Source: Mesostigma viride
Lineage: Eukaryota > Streptophyta > Mesostigmatophyceae > Mesostigmatales > Mesostigmataceae
Assembly (NCBI GenBank): GCA_009746045.1
Contig: RPFO01000156.1
Coordinates: 5,480,445-5,544,444 of the forward strand
DNA length: 64,000 bases
Reading direction: 5' to 3'
Below, piece after piece: positions 1 to 10,002 of this stretch. The notes under the pieces were generated by a model. It was not told the origin of the DNA. It made no database searches and saw nothing but the letters and a program-made list of their open reading frames with translations. Within the stretch, counting starts at the first letter, position 1. Every line of letters begins with the position of its first letter. A program made the translations under genes and the position numbers.

Positions 1-1000
1 GCATATCCGCCCAGGTCGTGATGGGAGGAACATCGCCGGCCAGGCCAGCAGGCGCTGGCTTGGCGGCAATGTCCTTCACCGCCTGGGCGGTGAGGCCTGC
101 GGTGTTCTGCAGGACCTCGATAGCAATTGCATTATCCTTGAGGCGCTGGTCGATGTCGCGGAGCTGGGCGGTGATGGAGTCGGTGGAGGCGGAGGGGGGG
201 GGGGGTGGAGGCGAGGAGGGTGGCGGTGGCGGTGGTGATGGTGGGAAGCTCAGCAGCTAGCGTGCCTCCAATTGCCGCCACATCTGCGGCAAGGGGGGTC
301 ACGTGCTGCTCGAAAGCTTCCTTAAGGAGGGTGCGGATGGTGGCTTCGGTGGGGAAGGTGGGGGGGGGCGGTGGGGGAGTCCAGATCGCGGTTTCGGAGC
401 GTCCAACAAGGGAGCAGAGGGCGAAGCGTTGGAGCTTGGGGCGACTCATGCGGTGAATGATTGGGAGAGCCTCGGCGGGGTCGACAAGCTGGCCATCACC
501 AGGCCAGCGGCCACGGTTGTGGGACGTGAGGTGCACGCACAGGGCTAGAAGCGAGGCGTGATTGCCTAAAAACACTTCTTCCATGAAGAATCCGGGGCTG
601 CGTTGCCAGTAGCTGGAGCTGTTGACGTCAAAGGAGATCTCTTCCCAGGGCGGCTCAGCAGAGCGACTGCGCTTAGGTTCAGGCGATGCAGATGGCGAGG
701 CGAGCCCGGGAGGCTGGGCGAGCACCAGTGCATGCACGACTAGAGTCACCGTTGCCGTCTGGGCCGGTGGGCGAAGCTGCAGCCGAGGCTGCAGGCGTAT
801 TTTCATTGCCGAGCGCAGCCGCCAGGCTGCGTTGCGTCGAGAGGCGTTTGCTCATCGTATATTGCTTAATAGCTTCGGAAAATTATATCAGCATGTGCGT
901 CGTAGAAAGACGCACCGATTGTGATATTCACGGCTGTATTCGGTGCTCGATCAAACGTGAAAGTTATGAGCTCCGCCGTCAGCCATGGCTACCTCGTGGC
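1..1000 (-). mobile_element. LINE ORF1 fragment (copy A), broken, cut by window edge
   Basis: This is the 5' part of an L1-like element read on the minus strand. The sequence from about 1000 down to 830 matches the 5' UTR of the complete copy at 1051-3029 and of the plus-strand copy at 19384. Downstream, the ORF1 coding region can be followed (for example 132-806), but only by changing frame, so it is a pseudogene. The 5' end (near 1000, ending in the same CCTCGTGGC as copy B) appears intact, while the 3' part lies outside the window. Its 5' end lies within 60 bp of the 3' tail of copy B. Confidence 0.75.
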
Positions 1001-1050
1001 TCGTTGTCCTGCATGGCCTTGATGGATGGGTGGAGCCTACGCGCATGTGC

Positions 1051-3029
1051 GCCCATTAATTAATTAATTAAAATCATAGCTCCGTTGGGAGCATATGTAA
1101 CACATAGCCCTGAGAAAGGGGCATCTATGGGTTTGTAATACAATCAGGGCTACAACCTGCAGGTGGAGGATGTACAACTGTCACCTGCTCTGGGTGCACA
1201 AGGTGCACCTGCACCGCCATGATGGTTCATGCCTCCTTAACAAGCACAGGCACCCAGGGGGGGCTTGAGGAGAGGGCCTAGAAGGCCTGCATGACATATG
1301 GGGTGGAGCCGGTATGTGGCTAGGCTATAGCTGGTGTACACATGGCATCTCAGCAGAGAGTAACTCCCTGCATAGGCATCGCATGGCTAAATTCTTAATG
1401 CATCATCCATGGGAGGTCCCATTGTAGGCTGGGCGCGGCTAGATACTGAAAGCATCATCCATGGGGGCCATTATGGGCGCACATGCGCGTGGGCCACTTG
1501 CAAAGGCTAAGCCTATCTAATCTACACTACTGGTATATTCCCTAGCCTGGAGTGGCAGGAGGGGCCTGCCAGGGCTTGTGGTCAACGTGGATGACCGCCC
1601 CCCTCCAGTATACCGGCTTCCCCCCTGCACGCTGCCGGAGCTGAAGGTAGGTCGGCCATAGCTCGCGTCGCCGCTGTTGCTGGGCCAAGGTCAAGTCATC
1701 GTCCAGCGTGAAGCGAGTCTCCGAGAGCTTCTTGCGGCATTTAAGGAACGGCAGCTTGTCCGTCATGTACTTAAAGGTGAGGAGCACGGGTGCCGGGCCA
1801 GCCTTCCCCCGCGCGCGGGGGAGGCGGACAACCGACATGTCCAGCTCACCAGTGAGTAACATGGGGGCAAGAATGGCGCGCTTAACTGCCTCAAGAAGGC
1901 TCGTGGAGGTCTCACCTGCCGGCTGGTCGAAGTGCTTGACGATGACATTGTGGCTGCGCTTGTCGAGCTCGGCCGCCTCGCGAAGGTCGAGGGCTTGTTG
2001 CTTGAGTTGTGCCGCGATGGTGGAGGTGGTGGAGGTGGTGTGATGCTTAAGCAAGTCCGCCCAGGTGGAGGGAACATCACTGGCCGGGCCAGCAGGTGCC
2101 GGCTGGGCAGCGATTTCCTGCACCGCTTGGGCGGTGAGGCCGGCGGTGTCATGCAAGCTCTCAAGGGCGGTGGCGGTGGCTTGAAGGCGTTGGTCGAGGT
2201 CGAGGAGCTGGGCTTTGATGTCGGCAGTGAAGGCGGAAACGGCGGTGGAGGTGGAGGCGGCGGCGGTGGAAATGTGAGGAAGTTCAGCAGTCAGCGTGCC
2301 GCCGATTGCTGAAATGTCGGCAGCAAGGGGGGTCACGTGCTGCTGGAAGGCTTCCGTCAGGATGGAACGGAGTGTGGGGGCGGAGATGGATGGAGCCCAG
2401 ATCTCGCCGTCGGAGTGCTTGAGAAGGGAGTTGAGGATGGCGTGCTGGAGTTCGGGGCGCTTGCACCCGGGCAGCAGGGTGAGGTGTCGCCAGAGGCGGC
2501 CGTCCGGGAGGATGAGGCGATTGTTGTCGTGGAGATGGAGGCACAGGTCGTAAAGCGAAGCGTAGTCCCCGAAGAAGAGGCATCGCAGAGCATCGGTCGG
2601 AGACGGGTTGGCCCAGTCGTAATCTTCGACCTTGAAAGGCAGGGGCCGAAAGCTCGGTTCTGAGGGGCGTGAGGACCCTCCTGTTTTGTCGGCTGAGCGG
2701 GTGCGCTTGGGGTCAGGCGATGCAGATGGCGAGGCGTTAAGCCCGGGAGGTTGCTGGACGACCACCAGTGCACGACTAGTGTCACCGCTGCCTGCCGGAC
2801 CTGATGGCGGAGCTGCAGCCTGAGCTGCAGACGTATTTTCATTGCCGAGCGCAGCCGCCAGGCTGCGTTGCGTCGAGGCGCGTTTATTCGCCATATATTG
2901 CGTAATAGCGTCGGAAAATTATATCAGCATGTGCGTCTTAGAAAGACGAAGCAATTGTGATATTCACGGCTAAATTCGGTGCTCAAACGTGAAAGTTATG
3001 AGCTCCGACAGCCATGGCTACCTCGTGGC
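1051..3029 (-). mobile_element. Complete ORF1-only LINE-derived element (copy B, HAL1-like)
   Basis: On the minus strand the element runs 5' UTR (3029-2895), one intact ORF (2894-1542), a roughly 470-bp 3' UTR, a 3' stem-loop around 1078-1092 and an (AATT)n tail at about 1051-1071. The 5' end coincides with those of copies A and 19384, so it is probably not 5'-truncated. No endonuclease or reverse transcriptase sequence lies between the ORF1 stop and the tail. The same 3' UTR recurs at 28257-28709 and in part at 51116-51350. The architecture resembles mammalian HAL1 (half-L1) elements, which depend on a partner LINE's ORF2; that dependence is inference here. Confidence 0.8.
1542..2894 (-). 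CDS. LINE ORF1 RNA-binding protein, intact
   Basis: The 450-aa protein has an ATG start in the context of the conserved 5' UTR. It has a low-complexity N-terminus with a basic PKRTR stretch near residue 63. A long alanine- and leucine-rich segment (about residues 180-310) is likely a coiled coil for trimerisation. An RRM-like part begins at HNVIVKHF (about 325). The C-terminal part carries VLLTFKYMTDK, then FTLDDDLTLAQQQRR and VYWRGAVIHV. This order (coiled coil, RRM, C-terminal domain with a D-L-T-x-x-Q-x-x-R motif) is that of L1 ORF1p, which coats LINE RNA as a chaperone. It is the only undamaged ORF1 in the window. No ORF2 follows. Confidence 0.8.
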   Translation of the reverse strand: MANKRASTQRSLAAALGNENTSAAQAAAPPSGPAGSGDTSRALVVVQQPPGLNASPSASPDPKRTRSADKTGGSSRPSEPSFRPLPFKVEDYDWANPSPTDALRCLFFGDYASLYDLCLHLHDNNRLILPDGRLWRHLTLLPGCKRPELQHAILNSLLKHSDGEIWAPSISAPTLRSILTEAFQQHVTPLAADISAIGGTLTAELPHISTAAASTSTAVSAFTADIKAQLLDLDQRLQATATALESLHDTAGLTAQAVQEIAAQPAPAGPASDVPSTWADLLKHHTTSTTSTIAAQLKQQALDLREAAELDKRSHNVIVKHFDQPAGETSTSLLEAVKRAILAPMLLTGELDMSVVRLPRARGKAGPAPVLLTFKYMTDKLPFLKCRKKLSETRFTLDDDLTLAQQQRRRELWPTYLQLRQRAGGKPVYWRGAVIHVDHKPWQAPPATPG

Positions 3030-3104
3030 CGGAATTCGTCATGGATAGACTGATTGATCGATGGTGTAAGCTCATAATGTTAGCGTTAGCAAGCCCCAAT
3101 GTCA

Positions 3105-3247
3105 ATCATATGAACAAGGCTACATATTTCCATCTCCATTCATATCCATCATCCTGAATGACTCGAAAACGCAGATAAGACTTCGGCAGGCTCGAGCTAG
3201 GTCATGGTCGGGATTCTCCAGCTTTCTGGCCTGCGCTGGTTGTCTCA
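3105..3247 (-). repeat. Relic of repeat family Q (reverse orientation)
   Basis: Read on the minus strand this begins with a diverged GAGACAACCAGCGCAGG terminus. It continues through the pairs CGGGAGAAT/GGTAGCTCGAG-like and GAATATGAATGGAGATG-like blocks shared with copies at 22996, 26817 and 47511. It ends in the AACAAGGCTACATATTTCC block. Only the first about 140 bp of the family is present. Confidence 0.6.
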
Positions 3248-3959
3248 TCAACAGTCCATTTGATAAAGAAGAAAAGGGGAGGGGGGAGGGGACAGAAGAA
3301 TGATATCAAGAAAGGGGTAAAGAGACTGATCATATTGAACCATATTTATATTAAGGAAATGAGACAACCAGCATCATTGATTGCAGCATGCAATACGAAG
3401 CCATGGCTACAGCCAACAGGTCAACGACCTGAATGGGAGCAGGCTTCTGTGTAACGCAGCACTATGATAATAACCATTGACATGTTTAGGGAATTTTTTT
3501 TCCATGGTGCACTTGCGAGTGCACAATTTCACCCCCACGTCTATATTTTTTTCCCCACGTCTATATGACTGCAGCACCGCTAATTGGCAGCTGCAAGCAG
3601 GGAAGGGAACGTCGTCCATGGATAGTTTGTGTGTTATGTTTCTACAGCAACCGGACGCTATTCTTCCCATTGCTGCCATCAGTGTCAGGCCAGCTCGGCG
3701 ACATATAAGTTAAATAAGGGCTGCATGCCGGCCATAAGCCATCTCAATGTGTAAACCCCGGCAGGAATGCGGTTCCACAGCAACTGCTCGACAGTTGGCG
3801 TGTAGCTCCCTGGTGGTGGGGTATCGCTGGATCCTAGACTGGTAAACTTGTTTATGATAGGCCCAGTTACGGGGGACACGTGGTCACGCATCCCACTACC
3901 ATCTGAGTCAACGTGTTCACTGGTTTCCCAGGGCATGCCTGTTAGCGGGGACAGGGTAT
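3248..3959. other. 3' flank of the FBPase gene, no gene seen
   Basis: This stretch holds the presumed 3' UTR of the minus-strand FBPase gene and A/T-rich intergenic sequence. The short open frames have no recognisable domain. I cannot place the polyadenylation site. Confidence 0.5.
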
Positions 3960-6900
3960 TTACTTCTTGGCCAGGAACGCCTCGAGCTTCTCGACCTCCT
4001 TGGTGCTGCCGACAAACAGGGGCACGCGCTGGTGCACCTTCTCGGGGATGATGTCCATAACGCGCTCCGTGCCGGTCGAGCCCTTGCCGCCCGCCTGCTC
4101 AGCGATGAAGCTCATCGGCGCGCACTCGTACAGCAGGCGCAGCTTGCCGTTCTTGTTCTTGCTGTCGGCCTGGGGGGGGCGAGGGGGCGGGGGGGGGGGG
4201 GGATGTCACATTGAGGCAGAGTGGGGAACCGGTCAGCAACGTCACTGCAGGTGGAAACTTATGGGCAGGAACTGCCCTGGACCCCTTATTGGCATCGGTT
4301 GGCATTGTAATAAATTAACCAAGGGTTCGGGAGCCTCTGTCGCCATTATCCGGCGTGGTAAACACTTGCTCTGGTTCCATTCCAGATCATCACAGGAAGC
4401 ATCGAGCATCTGCCAAGCTCTTGGCTCGCATGGTGGCAGTGGCATGTCCCTCAGCAGGAATACACAGGACGAGAGAGGGTTATTACAGTGACCAGTGACG
4501 TAATGAAACCGGTAGGTAGCCATGACTACCTCCGCAGAGCAGCGTGCGGAGGAAGCATGAATCGCCATCCCTTACTAACCCCCCCGCGTCCCCAGGCCTG
4601 TAACCACACACAGGCCTGTAACCACACAGGCCATAGCGAGAACCGTACTGGGCAGCCGTAGATGCCACTTTATTGCCGTGTGCGGTGCAAACACCAAGCG
4701 CCACCAATCAAACAAACCCCAACCGGCCTTGGCCTATCCTGACGTCCCTACAATGACACTGTGTCGCCATACAAGCCTCCAAACAGCAGCATGCGCTGCA
4801 GAAGCCTTTTACAATTATCAGACAACCCCCACTCCCCCAACTACAACTACAACAGCAAAATCGAATCCACGTACGGGGTAGCCGTAGATGCCTCCGTACA
4901 GCAGCGTGCGGTGGAAGTCGCCCACCAGCGAGCCGATGTAGCGCGCGGAGTAGGGCTTGCCGTTGGCCTGCGGCTGCTTGAGGCTGTTCATGTAGGCCTG
5001 CAGCTGGGGCGTCCACGCGGCGTAGTTGCCCTCGTTGAACGAGTAGATGGGGCCGGCCTCCGGCACGCGGATGCCGTCATGGGTGAGCACAAACTCGCCC
5101 ACCGTCGGGTCGAGGGTGAAGCCGTAGACGCCCGTGCCCACAGTGATGACCATGATCGTGGATGAGGAGTACATGCAGTAGCCGGCCGCCTTGAGGTTGC
5201 GGCCCGGCTGGCACGTGTTGACCAGGCAGTTGGCCTGGGGGAATGGGTGGGCGGGGAGGTATTATACACGATATAGAAATGGCAGTGCGGTGTAGTATAG
5301 GGAATGGGTGGGCGGGGAGGTATTATACACGATATAGCATAGGCAGTGTGGTGTAGTATAGGGAATGGGTGGGCGGGGAGGTATTATACACGATATAGCA
5401 TAGGCAGTGTGGTGTAGTATAGGGAATGGGTGGGCGGGGAGGTATTATACACGATATAGCATAGGTAGTGTGGTGTAGTATAGGGAATGGGTGGGCGGGG
5501 AGGTATTATACACGATATAGCATAGGCAGTGTGGTGTAGTATAGTTCTTTTTAGAACAGGGGGCGGGGGGTTGTTTTGCGGGGGCGGGGCTGAAGAAGGC
5601 GGTCTGTGGACGAGATGCACATGATCAATGAGATGCCTACTGTGGGGGTTGGGCTAGTTCAAGGTTCACAGGAAGGGCGCCGCACTCCCATGTAAAACTC
5701 AGCGGCGATCACGGCAATGGAGTTGGCGCGGGGGTGGGGTTGGGAAGAAGAGAGAAAGGGGGTGGGCGAGGCTGGGGTGACATCATGCGGTGCGCACATC
5801 CATCACCCCCCACTGTCCAATGTCGCCATTTGTGGCTGTGCCAGCCAATAGGATAACAGAAAGAATGTCTGCCAGAGCAAGGGCGACTAATCACTCAGCC
5901 AACACCAGTGCTGCTGGTCATGATACCTAACCTATGGACACACACACACACACTCCTTGCCAATGTTCTTGCTCATTCCTGTTGTTGTTCCCAAACACAA
6001 ACCTCATGCCCCTCCCAGTTCTCAGCCGGGTGACCATCATCACCACCTGGCCGACCAAAAGCGCTAAACCCAAGAAAACGAACCACCTGGTTGTCTTGTT
6101 CATCAGTTGTTGCCGGAAGGTATGGCATGCCTAATTGACAGTGCTGAAAACAACAATCAAAGCAAACATGTCCCTGCAGGATGGACAGTTACAGGGCATG
6201 TCATGACAAGAATCATGACCACAAATCCGTACCTGCAGGATTAATTAATTAATTAATTAAACTCGTGCTCCCGTTGGGGAGTCACGGAGCACCGAAGTGC
6301 TTTTAATCCCTGTGTGTGCACTACAGGAGAAAGGGCAGAGACCCCCAGTCTCCTTCATGCCAAAGGCATGCCACAGCTGCAATCGGGCGCGGCTAGCTAA
6401 AAGGACAGGCTAACGATCCGGCAAACTGTGGGTGCAATAAGACCCATGTGAGCATATCATAGCAAGGAGCGTGGGCAAGTAATCTGAACATAGCCAGGGC
6501 GTAGCATGGCTGTACTAGGACTAGGCTAAGGCTATGGCTGGTTGTGTACCGTGCGTTGGCGGCACGTGACTAGGTGTGTTGGCACAGCTAGGCGACATCT
6601 AGGCATGGCTGCCTTAGCGGCAGTGACGCCAATGGTTACAAGCTAGGGCTATTGCTATTCTAGCCCGCTGGGGGCGTCCACATCTTGTGGTTGATCATCA
6701 GGTCCCCGCCCCTCCAGTACACCTTGGGCTTCTGGGGGTCCTGCTTATGGCGGAGGTATTCCGGCCACAGGTCGCGTCGCTGCTGTTGCTGAGCGGGGGT
6801 GAGGTCGTCATCCAGCGTCCAGGTGAGGTCGTGCAACCGCTTGCGACGAGAGAGGAACCGCTGCTTATCCTCAGGGGAGGGGAAGGTGAGTAGGACTGGT

Positions 6901-9754
6901 GGGGGAGCCGCCTTGTCCCGTGAGTGGGGAAGGCGGTGGCACCCACGCAGTTCTACCTCACCTACCAGGCCCACCTGCAGGATGGACAGGGTGGTCACCT
7001 CTACTAGAGAATAACATAGGTAAAACGCTAATTGTAACAACACTCGTACTAAAACTCCACCCTACCTGCAAGATGGAAACTCTGCGATTCATCATCACAA
7101 TAGTAACCGACAAGAATAAAACACAACGCAATGGTAAAAAGTGTTGCTGCCCCTTACCTGCAGGATGGACAAGGTGTCCGCATCCTCCGCGTCCAGGTCC
7201 ACCAGGCAGGTCTCGCCTGGCTCATAGATGCCAAAAATAGAGCCCGTGCTCACGGCCGCGTCGATGTTGGACGACCCGTCAAGGGGATCGAACACGACGG
7301 TGTAGTGCCCCGAGAAGGACTCCTCCACGGCCACAGGGACATCCTCCTCCTCCGAGGCGATGACGCCGGTGCGGCCGCTTGCGCGCAGGCAGTTGGCGAA
7401 GATCTGCGGTGTGTGTGTGAGTGTGTGTGTGTGGTGGGTTCATGTGCGTCGGGGCGGCCCAGTGGTGGCAAGATTTGGTGGTTTGGTGTGGCATTATGTG
7501 GGGGAGAAGGACGCGTGGGGAGGCAGCGGCTCGGATGCAAGCATTAGAATATGATGACTCTGCAAAGTGATGTCCTGTGTGCTCTTGGTGGGATGAGGTG
7601 GGCTGGTGGATAGGGGAGAAGTGCAAGTGTGTATGTCTGTGTGCGGTGGGTGGGGGACAGAACAGGGGGAGGCAACGGGATGCTTGGATTTCATTTTTAA
7701 AAATGAAAAATCTAGAAAAATATGCGTGCATTGTGGTTGCGAACTTGGGAAAATGTGGAAGGGAGCATAGGGATACCGCCGGCAAGATAGAAAAGGCAGG
7801 GCAGAGAAAGAGCTAGAGAGGGAAGAGAGGGAAGAGAGGGCAGAGATAGAGAGGGAAAAGAGGCAGAGATCGAGATAGAGAGGGTAAAAAGAGATAGGAA
7901 GAGAGGTGGATTGGTACATAGGGCAAGGCAGAGGGGAGGTGGGAGAATGTTACTGTTACAACTGGCATGGCTATGATTGTTATGGCTATTATTATCATTA
8001 TCATGGAAACGATGATGGTAACTAGTATGGACATGGCCAACATGCAGACACACTGCTGTGTGCGCTTGTGATAAGCACTTGCATGACCCACAAACTGGAC
8101 ATGCAAGGTGCTAACAATGATGCATGCCAACCAAGCAATCACGTAAGTCGACCCCCCTGACTCATCACGCCGACCCCACCATCAGCCCTGGAGCCCCCAG
8201 CTAGTACCTTAAAGCCCCATCTCCTCTTTTCCGTTGTCCAGAAGCTAGTGGGGCTGGCATGGTGGTGCGAGCGCCACACAGCCACATATCTACACAAAAT
8301 ATCAATACTGATATCTACACAAACTATCAATATCTGCATAAAATATCAACATCAATATCTACACAAAATAGTTCGTATTAAAAACTTGTAGGCCTGGAGC
8401 AACGTGCCACCTGCCTTGGTCTATGACTACGGATTCTGACCCCTTAGGTGCCTCATGCCCCGCCTGCCTATTCACTAAACCATGATAAGAGTGCCACCCC
8501 TAGGCCCAGCCTGTCTTGACCTGACGCAGAATAACCAGCCGTGCAGACGCCGTTGCTCCGAGGCCAAGCTACCTAGCAACCCCTGCTGGTCATTCCCTAC
8601 AGCAGACATGCCATGTCTGACTTCCTTTCCATTAAAAGCCAATCTTGTACATCCCGGGCACAAGCACGCAGAGAGAGGACATCCGGGTTGGTCACAGTCC
8701 ACTGAGGAGACAGGATCTAAGTAGACAGATCAAAATTGGCTCGGATAGGGACGAGCTGAGAGACACGGATGGCGCCACCCCCACAAGCATCCATTTTAAG
8801 CTGCCGGCCGGAGTATATTCTAAGCAGTCATGGGGCTCACAATAGCCATGCCCCTCACTGCAGCGACCCGACACCTGCAGCAAGTGCAGGATAAATGAAG
8901 CAGGACTTCCGGAACAGTGTTACAGTTACGAACTTTTCGTACTGTGGGAGGACTATAGAGCTGGCCGAGTGTGTCCAGCAAGTGTACATGAAAGCACAAG
9001 GCAGACGTCACTGCGTTTCATACATAGACGAAAGGACCCTGGGGGGTTAGCGCCCGTGCCAAGAGGAAATTATTATCCGCCCAGATATGCTTCGGGAAGA
9101 CGTCTGGCGTTCAGGGACGAATTCCGTGCTGCTCATGATAGGCAATGTATCTTATTAATAGCCACCTATCTTAATAGCCTGTGGCCAATTTCGGCACTGG
9201 GCAGACAGTAACGGAGGGAATTGGGAGAAAAAGAACGTGGCGGGCGGGTTGGGGAATTGCGGGCGCACACGACACGTGGCAATCCTGACCTCGTTGGACA
9301 CCACGTCCAGCTTCTTCTGGTCCTCTCCCTGGACGTTCTGCTCTCCTTGCAGACCGGTCAGGTTAGAGATGCCCGCCCGCTGCACCAAGGAGGCAATCTG
9401 CTTGCAGGCCAGAGCAATGGAGGACATGACGATGGCCATCTCGGAATCAATCACGCCGTCCATCTCAGCCTTGAGCAGCCAGGTGGTGAGGGTGTTCATC
9501 GCGAACTGGCTCTTAGCAGCCGCAGCGACAACCGGCATGCGGGTCGCAGACCGGGACGCAAGGCTCGCGCCCGCCAGACCAGCGACGGGGGCCAGCAGCT
9601 TGCCCTTCGGGCCCACGAAGGAGGCAGCCCGGGAGCCCATGCATTTTGCGCGCTGTTGCTTAGCGGACTGGGCATCCGCCTTGGCGGCCGCGGCGGTGCT
9701 GAGGCGCGCAACCGCGGGCGCGATAAGGGCGGAGGTTGCGACAGTGGCAGCCAT
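3960..9754 (-). CDS. FBP1: Chloroplast fructose-1,6-bisphosphatase, 4 exons, 426 aa
   Basis: The enzyme hydrolyses fructose-1,6-bisphosphate to fructose-6-phosphate in the Calvin-Benson cycle in the plastid stroma. Exons are 9754-9290, 7403-7158, 5234-4875 and 4169-3960; all introns are GT-AG and all junctions are phase 0, giving 155+82+120+69 residues. Residues 1 to about 75 are Ala/Ser/Arg-rich, as in a transit peptide. Exon 2 carries the metal and substrate site [11 protein letters not shown]. The 18-residue redox loop is conserved in length, with all three regulatory cysteines: one in GETCLVD (exon 2) and two in [10 protein letters not shown] (exon 3). This is the thioredoxin-regulated plastid form. 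GGIYGYP and [11 protein letters not shown] follow in exons 3 and 4. The start was chosen at ACAATGGCTGCC; an upstream in-frame extension on the same ORF is not homologous. Intron 2 falls inside the redox loop. Confidence 0.96.
4170..4874 (-). other. FBPase intron 3 with two decayed copies of the exon 3 end
   Basis: Positions 4511-4555 and 4651-4688 resemble the last about 43 nt of exon 3 (4875-4917). They share GGTAGCC, CCTCCG and GCAGCGTGCGG blocks in the same order. The translated echo [15 protein letters not shown] mirrors [16 protein letters not shown]-run (4190-4201) lies close to the acceptor. Confidence 0.8.
5241..5545. repeat. 61-bp tandem repeat, 5 copies, in FBPase intron 2
   Basis: Starts of the unit GAATGGGTGGGCGGGG fall at 5241, 5302, 5363, 5424 and 5485, so the period is exactly 61 bp. 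The array begins four bases from the exon 3 acceptor (5235-5237). Copies differ at only a few sites, implying a young or homogenised array. Confidence 0.95.
6231..6983 (-). mobile_element. ORF1-only element (copy D), 5'-truncated, in FBPase intron 2
   Basis: The insertion 6242-6972 is flanked by an 11-bp target-site duplication, ACCTGCAGGAT (6231-6241 and 6973-6983). On the minus strand it carries the last about 90 codons of an ORF1 ([19 protein letters not shown], stop at 6660). A 3' UTR of about 400 bp, a stem-loop near 6262 (CTCCCGTTGGGGAG) and a (TTAA)n tail follow. A near-identical copy sits at 21970-22641. ORF1 type and 3' UTR differ from copy B, so this is a second ORF1-only subfamily. 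Confidence 0.9.
7404..9289 (-). other. FBPase intron 1, simple repeats only
   Basis: The intron contains a GT-rich stretch near the acceptor (7410-7432) and a purine tract of GAGAGG units (about 7800-7910). It also contains an A/T-rich tandem of ATCTACACAAAATATCAAT-like units (8286-8372). I see no exon-like sequence and no copies of the exon 1 end. Confidence 0.6.
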
Positions 9755-9996
9755 TGTTGTTGAGGGGTGGAGGCTGCAGGTGGAAAACGTGAGGGAAGGC
9801 TGTGACGAATGCTCCCCGCTTCTTATCCACTCTGGTCTGTTCAGGGCCTGGTCCACACAATTCTCGCATTGCTCGACTGGCAGCAAGCAGCACGGGAGAC
9901 AGTACACCTGGCGACTGCACAGCCCAGCGTCCGAATTAGGAAAGTGGTTGCTGCGGCCTGCGGGAGATGCGCCCGTATCAGGCGTCTGCCAAGTGC

Positions 9997-10002
9997 CACG
10001 TG
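9997..10002. promoter_or_regulatory. G-box (CACGTG) upstream of FBPase
   Basis: CACGTG in the context TGCCACGTGAAT lies about 245 bp upstream of the FBPase start codon. G-boxes are established light-responsive bZIP/bHLH sites in green-lineage photosynthesis genes. Its role here is inference; no clear TATA box was found between it and the ATG. Confidence 0.4.

Noticed and set aside
4483-4707. Extra FBPase exon or FBPase pseudogene in intron 3
   Set aside because: Similarity is limited to the last 40 or so bases of exon 3 and has no acceptor or open frame beyond. It is explained by the junction ladder.
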